From Shewanella benthica KT99 (GTDB lineage Bacteria; Pseudomonadota; Gammaproteobacteria; Enterobacterales; Shewanellaceae): DNA of 34,456 nt. The stretch spans positions 1 through 34,456 of the forward strand of contig NZ_ABIC01000044.1 of NCBI RefSeq assembly GCF_000172075.1. The letters run 5' to 3'. The position numbers were made by a program, and so were the translations under genes. Shown piece after piece: positions 1-6,720 of this stretch (positions are counted from its first letter, which is position 1; the number at the start of each line of letters is the position of its first letter). Under the pieces are notes generated by a model. That model was given only the letters and a program-made list of their open reading frames with translations. It was not told where the DNA came from and did no database searches.

Positions 1-117
1 CGACATCACCCAAAAGCGGACGCTATCTCTGTCGTCACCTCATAACGCCGCAAGCCATCCCGTGATGATCTCGCTGTCGCGGTACAAATAGCTAGAGGGT
101 CTATTTTTTCTGCCAAG
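1..117 (+). other. Frame-broken 5' part of oleC
   Basis: In the frame of oleC, codons upstream of the ATG at 118 still read like the family's N-terminus (DDLAVAVQ at 64-87), but a TAA stands at 43-45 and no ATG, GTG or TTG lies between it and 118. Piecing frames together gives CRHL (30-41, third frame), then HNAASHP (41-61, second frame), then DDLAVAVQ (64-87, first frame). That resembles a continuous OleC N-terminus interrupted by two small indels. This is inference: it could be real decay, a sequencing error, or chance. Confidence 0.4.
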
Positions 118-1707
118 ATGCTGGAATATCAAGAGCTCAACTTTTTCGAGCTCAATCAACGAAGTGATCGTTTAGCCCATGGCCTAAATGCCTACGGAAT
201 AAGGCGTGGCATGAAGGTCGTGTTGATGGTGACCCCGAGTGTCGACTTTTTCACTTTAACTTTCGCCCTGTTTAAGGCAGGAGTCGTGCCTATCTTGGTG
301 GATCCTGGCATGGGAGTGAAGAATCTCAAGCAATGTTTCATCGAGTCAGAGCCCGATGCCTTTATCGGCATCCCTAAGGCCCACTTGGCTCGTAAGCTCT
401 TCGGTTGGGGCAAGGAGTCGGTTAAGCATCTGGTGACCGTAGGGGGTCGCAACTTGTTTGGCGGGGTCACATTGGCAGTCATCGCAGCCCTAGGTTCATC
501 AGAGCCCTATGAGATGCTCTGGCTAGACCAAGATGAGATGGCCGCTATTTTGTTTACCAGTGGCAGCACTGGAACGCCCAAGGGGGTAGTGTATTCCCAT
601 AAGATGTTTGAGGCGCAGATAAGCGCTCTGAGAGATGATTATGGCATTAAGCCCGGTGAGCGCGACCTGGCTACTTTCCCGCTATTTTCTCTGTTTGGTC
701 CCGCATTAGGCATGGCCTCGATCATTCCCGAGATGGATGCCAGCAAGCCGATAACGGCCAATCCTGATTACTTGTTTGCCGCTATCAAGAAGTACCAATG
801 CACGAATATGTTTGTTAATCCGGCTTTGATCGAGAGGTTGGGGCAAGCGGGTGTGCAAGAGGGACAGGGCACTGAGGCGAGTCATCATAAGTTGCCAAGC
901 ATCAAGCGTGTCATATCCGCAGGTGCTCCGGCGACGATCTCCTCTATCAAGCATTTCAGCAAGATGCTCAGTGATGGGGTGGAAGTGCTTAACTCCTACG
1001 GTGCTACCGAGTCACTGCCTCTGAGTAGGATGGGCAGTCAGGCCCTGTTTAACACCACGGCCATCACAGATGACGGTGGCGGGATTTGTGTCGGTGACGC
1101 CATCTCAGGGGTGGACATTGCCATCATAGAGATCACCGAGCAACCGATTTCGCTCTGGAGTGAGTCATTGAGGTTGGAGGCCGGTCAGATAGGCGAAATA
1201 GTGGTTAAGGGCCCCATGGTGAGCCGCAGTTATTATCGCCGTGATAGTGCGACCGAGCAGGCTAAGATCCAAGATGGCGAAATGATACGCCACCGTATGG
1301 GCGATCTCGGTTATCTCGACAGTGAAGGCAAGTTATGGATGTGCGGCCGTAAGGCCCATAGAGTCGATGCCAGTGGTGGTCAACGCTACTTTTCCATCCC
1401 CTGTGAACGCATCTTCAATACCCACCCCCAAGTCAAGCGCAGCGCATTAGTTGGCATTGAGGTCAACGGCGATGCCAGACGCCCTGAGATTGTGCCCCTA
1501 TTGTGTATTGAGCTGGATAAATCTCTGGCATGTTCTTTAGGGGCTAGCTTATATGCTGAGCTCAATGCCATCGCCGAGCAACATAGCCAAACTCTGGGCA
1601 TCAAACGTTTTCTCATTCATCCTGAGTTTCCCGTCGATATTCGTCATAATGCTAAGATTTTTCGTGAGAAACTAGCCGTCTGGGCCCAGAATAAGCATAA
1701 GGAATAA
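118..1707 (+). CDS. oleC: OleC, beta-lactone synthetase of olefin biosynthesis (5' end uncertain)
   Basis: This is an adenylate-forming (ANL superfamily) enzyme of 529 residues. OleC activates the beta-hydroxy acid made by OleA and OleD and closes it to a beta-lactone, which OleB decarboxylates to a long-chain olefin. Visible motifs are the nucleotide loop TSGSTGTPKG (residues 147-156), NSYGATE, the GDLGYLDSEGKLW segment and a C-terminal NAKIFREKL carrying the likely catalytic lysine (K513). The OleC-specific stretch LFKAGVVPILVDPGMGVKNL supports this over a generic acyl-CoA ligase. oleD follows after 3 nt, so the two are co-transcribed. The ATG at 118 has no convincing ribosome binding site and similarity continues upstream of it; the true start is probably earlier and disrupted. 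oleA and oleB would lie outside the window. Confidence 0.88.
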   Translation: MLEYQELNFFELNQRSDRLAHGLNAYGIRRGMKVVLMVTPSVDFFTLTFALFKAGVVPILVDPGMGVKNLKQCFIESEPDAFIGIPKAHLARKLFGWGKESVKHLVTVGGRNLFGGVTLAVIAALGSSEPYEMLWLDQDEMAAILFTSGSTGTPKGVVYSHKMFEAQISALRDDYGIKPGERDLATFPLFSLFGPALGMASIIPEMDASKPITANPDYLFAAIKKYQCTNMFVNPALIERLGQAGVQEGQGTEASHHKLPSIKRVISAGAPATISSIKHFSKMLSDGVEVLNSYGATESLPLSRMGSQALFNTTAITDDGGGICVGDAISGVDIAIIEITEQPISLWSESLRLEAGQIGEIVVKGPMVSRSYYRRDSATEQAKIQDGEMIRHRMGDLGYLDSEGKLWMCGRKAHRVDASGGQRYFSIPCERIFNTHPQVKRSALVGIEVNGDARRPEIVPLLCIELDKSLACSLGASLYAELNAIAEQHSQTLGIKRFLIHPEFPVDIRHNAKIFREKLAVWAQNKHKE

Positions 1708-1710
1708 TCC

Positions 1711-2805
1711 ATGTCAGTGACTCATGTCTCAGTCGACACACAAGCAGCTGCAATTGTTTTAACAGAGTTTCATGCTCTGGAACAGGCCGCTCTTCAGGCA
1801 CTAAAGGTCAAGGCGAGTCATGCTTTTGTCACAGGTGCCGGTGGTTTTTTAGGTAAGGCTATTTGCCAGCGTTTATTGGTGGCCGGAATTCGGGTGACAG
1901 GCTTTGCCCGAGGTGATTATCCTGAGCTGACAGATATGGGCGTGACTATGGTCAGAGGCGATATTGCCGATAGGGCCGGGGTTTTCGATGCCATGAAAGG
2001 TTGCGATCTGGTTTTTCATGTGGCTTCCAAGGCGGGTATCTGGGGCAGCAAACAGAGCTACTTTTCACCTAATGTGGATGGTGCGGCCAATATCATCAGC
2101 GCTTGTCAGCAACTCAAGATCAGTAAGCTAATTTACACCAGTACGCCCAGTGTGACCTTTGCCGGTGAGGATGAATCCGGCATAGACGAGAGTGCCCCAT
2201 ACGCCGCTAACTATCTAAATCATTATGGCGAGTCTAAGGCCGTTGCCGAGCAGATGGTGCTCGAGGCCAATAGCCAGACACTGAAGACACTGGCGTTGCG
2301 CCCTCATCTTATCTGGGGGCCTGAAGATCCTCATCTGGTACCGCGAGTCATTGAGAGGGCCAAAGCCGGGCGACTCAAGTTAGTCGGCAAAGAAGATAAA
2401 TTGGTGGATACCATCTACGTGGGTAACGCGGCCTACGCCCACATATTGGCAGCGGTAAATCTCTGCAGTCAAGATGCGTCGGCTGCGGGTAAGGCCTACT
2501 TTATCAGTAATGACGAGCCTATCACCATGGCTGCCATGCTGAATAAGATTTTAGCCTGTGTTGACTTGCCTGAAGTGACCAAACGGGTCCCCGCTGGCCT
2601 AGCCTATGCGGTGGGTGTCGTGCTCGAAAGCGTCTATGGCGTCCTAGGCAAGACGGATGAGCCTATGATGACCCGTTTCGTGGCTAAACAACTGTCGACC
2701 AGTCACTATTTTGATATTTCGGCGGCGAAAGCAGATTTCGGATATTCTCCTATTATTAGCATTGACCAAGGAATGGTAAAACTGAGAGAGTACTTAAACT
2801 CATAA
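1711..2805 (+). CDS. oleD: OleD, NADPH-dependent beta-keto acid reductase
   Basis: This 364-residue protein is an extended short-chain dehydrogenase of the 3-beta-hydroxysteroid dehydrogenase type. In the olefin pathway OleD reduces the 2-alkyl-3-keto acid made by OleA to the hydroxy acid used by OleC. The Rossmann dinucleotide loop TGAGGFLG is at residues 41-48, YTSTPSV follows near 142-148, and the catalytic YxxxK is Y172-K176 (YGESK). A roughly 35-residue extension precedes the fold, as is usual for OleD. The ATG sits 3 nt after the oleC stop, giving tight operon coupling. No good terminator was seen directly downstream. Confidence 0.9.
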   Translation: MSVTHVSVDTQAAAIVLTEFHALEQAALQALKVKASHAFVTGAGGFLGKAICQRLLVAGIRVTGFARGDYPELTDMGVTMVRGDIADRAGVFDAMKGCDLVFHVASKAGIWGSKQSYFSPNVDGAANIISACQQLKISKLIYTSTPSVTFAGEDESGIDESAPYAANYLNHYGESKAVAEQMVLEANSQTLKTLALRPHLIWGPEDPHLVPRVIERAKAGRLKLVGKEDKLVDTIYVGNAAYAHILAAVNLCSQDASAAGKAYFISNDEPITMAAMLNKILACVDLPEVTKRVPAGLAYAVGVVLESVYGVLGKTDEPMMTRFVAKQLSTSHYFDISAAKADFGYSPIISIDQGMVKLREYLNS

Positions 2806-3078
2806 TTCATTTGGACATCTTAGACTTTTACCCCTGAGGTGCTCAATTTGATTTCTCTCTACTCCTTTAAATTCCACGGCACTAGCAATCGAGATAATGG
2901 CTGAATAGTTGGCCGCATCTTACATCATTTGATAAGGAAGATTTGCTTAATCTTTCTTTTTAAAGTGCAAATGTTCTTGTTCTCTGTAGAGGCTAGGTTT
3001 AGGGTTAATGATAACTATTTCCAGTTGCCGACGGTAATTTAGGCCAGGCGGCACAATTTATATCAGGTGAAGTGAATT

Positions 3079-4800
3079 ATGGATACACAGTTAAAGTTTA
3101 GGGTTAAACATTGGCTTGATAAGGATCCAGATCCCCGTTCTCGACAAGAACTGCAGGCGCTAATAGATAACGGCAATGAAGCAGAGTTACAGCGGCGTTT
3201 TTCGGGGCGACTCGCATTCGGTACTGCCGGGCTTAGAGGCGTCGTCGAAGCGGGTCCCATGGGGATGAATCGCTTGGTAGTACAACAGACTTCTGCAGGC
3301 CTTGGAGCCTATCTTAAGCAACAGGTAAGCGATGTAGACACTCGTGGTGTGGTCATTGGGTACGATGGACGCCACGATTCCAAGCAATTTGCCCATGATG
3401 CGGCGGGCGTACTCACTGCCATGGGGATCAAAGTTTATCTTACCTGTAAGGTGGCGCCGACGCCTCTAGTGGCATTTGGGGTGATTCATCTCGATGCGGC
3501 GGCGGGAATAGTGGTGACCGCGAGTCATAATCCACCTCAGTATAATGGTTATAAGGTGTACTGGGGTAACGGGGCGCAGATCATCCCGCCTCACGACTCA
3601 GGTATTGCGGCGTGTATCGATAAGGCGGCGACTGAGTCCATCCATTTATTGGATCTCGAATCTGCTAAGGCCAGGGGTAAGCTGATCATGCTGGAAGATG
3701 ATTTCTATCAAAGCTATCGTCAAGGGATCAAGGATGCTGCTGTGCTGCAAAACCATACTCAGCCTGAGCTAGTAAGTCTGTCATACACCGCCATGCACGG
3801 TGTCGGCGCCGAGATGGCTGAGACTGTACTGGCCGATGCTGGCGTGACTCAGGTCTATTCGGTGGCCGCTCAGCGTGAGCCCGATGGTGACTTTCCTACG
3901 GTGAATTTTCCGAACCCCGAAGAGAAAGGGGCGATGGATCTTGTGATAGCCGAGGCGAAGAAGCACGGCGCCATGTTGGCTTGTGCTAACGATCCTGATG
4001 CCGATCGTTTTGCGGTTGCCGTTCGTACTGAGGCCGGTGATTATCAGATGCTGACAGGCGATCAGGTGGGTGTACTGTTTGGTCATTACCTGATGACTCA
4101 CGCCGCTAAAAATCAACGCCTGATCTGCACAACGATTGTGTCTTCAAGCCTATTATCGAAAGTGGCGGCGAGTCTGGATGCGACCTGCTTGACCACATTG
4201 ACGGGCTTTAAGTGGCTCACTAACGTGGGTATGGCGGAGCAGACAGAGGATAACCAGTGCCTGTTTGCCTATGAAGAAGCCTTAGGTTACATGGTTGGCT
4301 CTATGGTATGGGATAAAGACGGTCTATCTGCGCTGGTGGCATTTGCTCAGTTAACTGCCGAGCTTGCCAGTCAAGGCCTGACCATATGGGATAGATTAGA
4401 AGCCATCTATCGTGAGCATGGTTTCCATCTCAATACTCAGGTGAGCATAGCGCTTAAGCCCTCGACGCCTAACATAGGGGCATATTTGCGTAAGGAGTTA
4501 CCGAGTGTGATCGCCGGGAAGCAGGTATTGAGCACGGATGATATCAGATGTGGTCTGCGAACTTTTAAAGATGGTACTAGTGAAGTTATCGATCTGCCTG
4601 CCAGCGATGTGCTCATCTTTAAGTTGGAAGGAGGAGGCCGTGTCATTGTCAGGCCGTCAGGCACAGAGCCCAAGATTAAGTGTTACTATGAAGTGGTTGC
4701 CAGCATGACGAGTCATGACAGTCTAGAGAGTGTTCAGACTCGTGCTCAAGCTGAGATGGATGACTTTATCTCAGCGCATCAGGCGTCATTGCCTCAGTAG
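3079..4800 (+). CDS. Phospho-sugar mutase (phosphoglucomutase/phosphomannomutase, PGM2-like)
   Basis: This 573-residue enzyme belongs to the alpha-D-phosphohexomutase superfamily, which interconverts hexose (or pentose) 1- and 6(5)-phosphates in the cytoplasm. All four signature loops are present: phosphoserine loop TASHNP (residues 147-152, S149 catalytic), Mg-binding DPDADR (305-310), sugar loop FAYEEALGY (396-404) and phosphate-binding RPSGTEPK near the C-terminus. EEALGY and the early FGTAGLRG point to the PGM2/phosphopentomutase-like branch rather than AlgC/ManB or Pgm, so the exact substrate is uncertain. A clear Shine-Dalgarno (AGGTGA, 3065-3070) precedes the ATG by 8 nt. A degenerate piece of this gene's 3' end recurs at 5343-5380. 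Confidence 0.9.
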   Translation: MDTQLKFRVKHWLDKDPDPRSRQELQALIDNGNEAELQRRFSGRLAFGTAGLRGVVEAGPMGMNRLVVQQTSAGLGAYLKQQVSDVDTRGVVIGYDGRHDSKQFAHDAAGVLTAMGIKVYLTCKVAPTPLVAFGVIHLDAAAGIVVTASHNPPQYNGYKVYWGNGAQIIPPHDSGIAACIDKAATESIHLLDLESAKARGKLIMLEDDFYQSYRQGIKDAAVLQNHTQPELVSLSYTAMHGVGAEMAETVLADAGVTQVYSVAAQREPDGDFPTVNFPNPEEKGAMDLVIAEAKKHGAMLACANDPDADRFAVAVRTEAGDYQMLTGDQVGVLFGHYLMTHAAKNQRLICTTIVSSSLLSKVAASLDATCLTTLTGFKWLTNVGMAEQTEDNQCLFAYEEALGYMVGSMVWDKDGLSALVAFAQLTAELASQGLTIWDRLEAIYREHGFHLNTQVSIALKPSTPNIGAYLRKELPSVIAGKQVLSTDDIRCGLRTFKDGTSEVIDLPASDVLIFKLEGGGRVIVRPSGTEPKIKCYYEVVASMTSHDSLESVQTRAQAEMDDFISAHQASLPQ

Positions 4801-4825
4801 TGGCTAAATATTTGAGAATAGGGGC

Positions 4826-4856
4826 TTGACCCTCCACTTAGGGGAGAGATTATCCT
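4826..4856 (+). promoter_or_regulatory. MerR-family-type promoter (19-bp spacer with dyad)
   Basis: A perfect -35 TTGACC (4826-4831) and a -10 TATCCT (4851-4856) are 19 bp apart, the overlong spacing typical of MerR/CueR/ZntR-activated promoters. Within the spacer CTCC N7 GGAG forms a dyad. The extended left arm ACCCTCC is 6/7 like the CueR-type arm ACCTTCC; the right arm is weaker. The next gene is the small secreted protein, whose ATG lies 87 nt past the -10. No MerR-family gene is in the window, so the regulator is unknown. Confidence 0.5.
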
Positions 4857-4942
4857 GCAGTTATTGAAAGCGAGGCAGCTAGTTGGTGCGTATCAACCTT
4901 CGTGAATAGCCGTTAATGACAACGTAAATTGTGGAGTTAAAC

Positions 4943-5248
4943 ATGAAATTAGTGATCAGTGCAGCCCTATCAGCCATTTTAGTATTTACTTCTGCTGCCG
5001 CTTATGCCGAAGTGCCGGATTTTTCAAAAACGGCCGCTGCGCAATCTAGTTATGATTTTTCAAAGAATCAGCCTGCCAAGGGAAATAATGTGCAACAGAG
5101 CTCGGCGCAACACGATTTTTCCAAAACCGCGGCTGCGAATAATCAGTATTACTTCTTGAATAACCAAGCTGCAGAGAAAGCGCATCACCTTCTCGCTTCC
5201 ACACAACATGATTTTTCGACAACAACGGCAATAAAACAGTCCTGTTAA
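4943..5248 (+). CDS. Small secreted protein with 32-residue DFSK repeats, function unknown
   Basis: This is a 101-residue protein I do not recognise. Residues 1-22 are a classical Sec signal peptide ending AYA, with cleavage before E23, so the mature part (about 79 residues) should be periplasmic or exported. The mature part is almost entirely repeat: residues 25-56 and 57-88 are two 32-residue units starting (P/H)DFSKTAAA and containing (Y)xFxxNQxA, followed by a partial third unit (89-101) ending in a cysteine. It has several His residues (HDF twice, HH once). The ATG at 4943 is preferred over the in-frame GTG at 4931 because GGAG (4933-4936) is at proper distance and the signal peptide starts cleanly at MKLV. 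The gene stands alone behind a MerR-type promoter, which suggests metal or stress induction; this is inference only. Confidence 0.7.
   Translation: MKLVISAALSAILVFTSAAAYAEVPDFSKTAAAQSSYDFSKNQPAKGNNVQQSSAQHDFSKTAAANNQYYFLNNQAAEKAHHLLASTQHDFSTTTAIKQSC
5015..5245 (+). repeat. 96-bp tandem coding repeat (2.4 copies)
   Basis: Two units of 96 bp (5015-5110 and 5111-5206) plus a 39-bp partial unit (5207-5245) encode the DFSK repeats of the small secreted protein. Each full unit has two halves, a DFSKTAAA half and a YxFxxNQxA half. Divergence between units is moderate, so the duplication is not recent. Confidence 0.7.
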
Positions 5249-5342
5249 TTCAGAGAGTTAGTCATAGATTCAAGATGGAAGCCAAGCATGTCTTGGTTTT
5301 TGATTATATAAGCTGTGGATTGAAAAACTGTAGCTGGGGGGC

Positions 5343-5380
5343 TGAATTTATCGATTTTTCTGCCAGCGATATGCTTATCT
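5343..5380 (+). pseudogene. Remnant of phosphohexomutase gene 3' region
   Basis: These 38 bp match 4581-4618 inside the phosphohexomutase gene at 32 of 38 positions with no gap. Translated in the matching frame the remnant reads EFIDFSASDMLI, then C and a stop, against EVIDLPASDVLIF in the intact gene. Weaker patchy similarity seems to continue to about 5440 with deletions. It has the same orientation as the intact gene and lies 540 bp beyond its stop, with the DFSK gene in between. Confidence 0.55.
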
Positions 5381-5473
5381 GCTGATAAGAGGGGGATAGG
5401 CCATGGTTACTGAGCTTGTTATTACTGCATAGAAGCGGTACTTTTTTAATCACTCCAAGTGTATTGAATAATC

Positions 5474-5512
5474 AAAGCCGTCGAGCACACGTTAGCGTGT
5501 CCAACGGCTTTT
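5474..5512. terminator. Bidirectional terminator hairpin after csp
   Basis: AAAGCCGT (5474-5481) pairs with ACGGCTTTT (5504-5512) around an inner CACACG/CGTGTC-like stem. It lies 25 nt beyond the stop of the leftward cold-shock gene and can also stop rightward transcripts from the DFSK gene. Confidence 0.7.
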
Positions 5513-5536
5513 GCATGTTATGCGCAGTGACCTAAA

Positions 5537-5743
5537 TTAAACAGGAACCACTTTATTTGCACAAGGACCTTTTTGACCTTGGCCAACTTCAAATTCAACT
5601 TCTTGGCCATCATTCAATGTAGCGAATCCACCGCCAGCTTGAATTTCTGAATGATGAACAAATAGATCTTTACTACCATCTTCAGGTGTAATAAATCCAA
5701 AACCTTTATCTGCGTTGAACCACTTAACTGTACCTTTAGCCAT
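5537..5743 (-). CDS. Cold-shock domain protein (CspA family)
   Basis: This 68-residue protein is a single cold-shock domain, a small OB-fold that binds single-stranded RNA and DNA and acts as an RNA chaperone. RNP1 (KGFGFI, residues 13-18) and RNP2 (LFVHHS, 27-32) are both intact, and the length is standard. The sequence VKWFNADKGFGFI is typical; I cannot tell which CspA/C/D/E paralogue it is. Translation starts at the ATG at 5743 with a modest AGATGAG upstream. The gene is monocistronic, flanked by a terminator at 5474-5512 and an AT-rich leader. Confidence 0.95.
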   Translation of the reverse strand: MAKGTVKWFNADKGFGFITPEDGSKDLFVHHSEIQAGGGFATLNDGQEVEFEVGQGQKGPCANKVVPV

Positions 5744-5809
5744 TTTATTTACTCATCTTTGTTGGTGAAATATAAAAATTTATCTCAGCAGACATAATAA
5801 CACAATAAT

Positions 5810-5838
5810 GCCATATATGGACGCTCCAGATCCGTCAA
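5810..5838 (-). promoter_or_regulatory. Candidate promoter of the cold-shock gene
   Basis: On the minus strand a -35 TTGACG (5833-5838) and a weak -10 TATGGC (5810-5815) are 17 bp apart, giving a leader of about 60 nt before the cold-shock gene. The -10 is poor, so this is tentative. Confidence 0.35.
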
Positions 5839-5849
5839 AGCAATACTTA

Positions 5850-5868
5850 CTAACTAAGATTTAGTTAG
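5850..5868. repeat. Perfect inverted repeat CTAACTAA-N3-TTAGTTAG
   Basis: An 8-bp perfect dyad with a 3-nt centre is followed by TTTTTGGG. It lies between the divergent cold-shock and DCC-family genes. It could be an operator or a weak hairpin; nothing in the sequence decides. Confidence 0.5.
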
Positions 5869-5977
5869 TTTTTGGGTTTTGACTAATTAAACTGCAATTT
5901 GACGACACTTATAGCGCATCTGTGGCATGTGGGACTGTGTCGCCCTGCTCAGTGATTAAGCAAAGATAAGGAGTGCC

Positions 5978-6379
5978 ATGGAAAGCAGAAATATCATCAT
6001 CTTCGATGGCGTGTGTAATCTCTGTAATAACGCGGTCAACTTCATCATTAAGCGAGATCCTAAACAGATTTTTTGCTTTACGCCTATGCAAAGCCAGGCT
6101 GCGAAAGACTTGATGAGCAGATATTCTCTGGTGAATGATTACGGCGATACCTTCTTTCTTATCAAGCTGGGGAAATGTTATACCCGTAGCGATGCGGCGC
6201 TTGAGATCTGTAAAGACCTGCCCGCTTTATGGCCTCTTTTGAGGATATGTTCGCTCTTGCCTCGCTCATTCAGGGATTATTGCTATCACTGGCTGGGGAG
6301 TCGGCGTTATTCACTCTTCGGTAAGCGCGATACCTGTATGCTGCCTACAGAAGATCTGCGTAGCCGGTTTCTTGATTGA
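5978..6379 (+). CDS. DCC-family (DUF393) thiol-disulfide oxidoreductase-like protein
   Basis: This is a 133-residue protein of the DUF393 / DCC family, named for the N-terminal DxxCxxC motif: here D10-G-V-C13-N-L-C16. It also carries the family's YTRSDAALEICKDLP segment and the RDYCYHWLGSRRYSLFGK segment near the end. The fold is thioredoxin-like; the physiological substrate is not established. AAGGAG at 5967-5972 places the start at 5978. The gene is monocistronic and converges on the panP-like gene across the repeat at 6455-6720. Confidence 0.88.
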   Translation: MESRNIIIFDGVCNLCNNAVNFIIKRDPKQIFCFTPMQSQAAKDLMSRYSLVNDYGDTFFLIKLGKCYTRSDAALEICKDLPALWPLLRICSLLPRSFRDYCYHWLGSRRYSLFGKRDTCMLPTEDLRSRFLD

Positions 6380-6454
6380 TGTTAAATCATTTAACTGAGA
6401 AGAGTTTCGAAGTGTTGACTTTAAGGGAAGCAGAAGCCGTTTGGTTGAATCTTC

Positions 6455-6720
6455 TCGATATATGACTGCATGGTCTATTTTGTTCCATACAAAATAAGAC
6501 ATTTCCCTGACTCATAGGGATATGGGAAATGTCTTTAAAGCGTATGGAACGCTTAAGACCATGGAGGTCAGATGCAGGAGGTACGAGCCCATGGACGGGT
6601 GAAGGTAGAATAATGCCGGAGCCATTATCGAGAGCAACGCAGGAGCTTGTTGCCGAGAATAACTATTAGCTGCAAACATTCGCCTTGCCTAAATGATCAG
6701 ATACTTACTCGGAGTGGTAT
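6455..6720 (-). repeat. Dispersed palindrome-rich repeat, copy 1 (truncated at one end)
   Basis: Positions 6455-6683 match the reverse complement of 32747-32975 at 224 of 229 positions. 6684-6720 carries a shortened end with the terminal signature ATACTTACTCGG-GTGGTAT seen at the ends of the second copy. It contains three nested hairpins. No protein-coding sense was found. It fills the 340-bp gap between the converging DCC-family and panP-like genes; 6380-6454 holds nothing recognisable. Confidence 0.85.
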
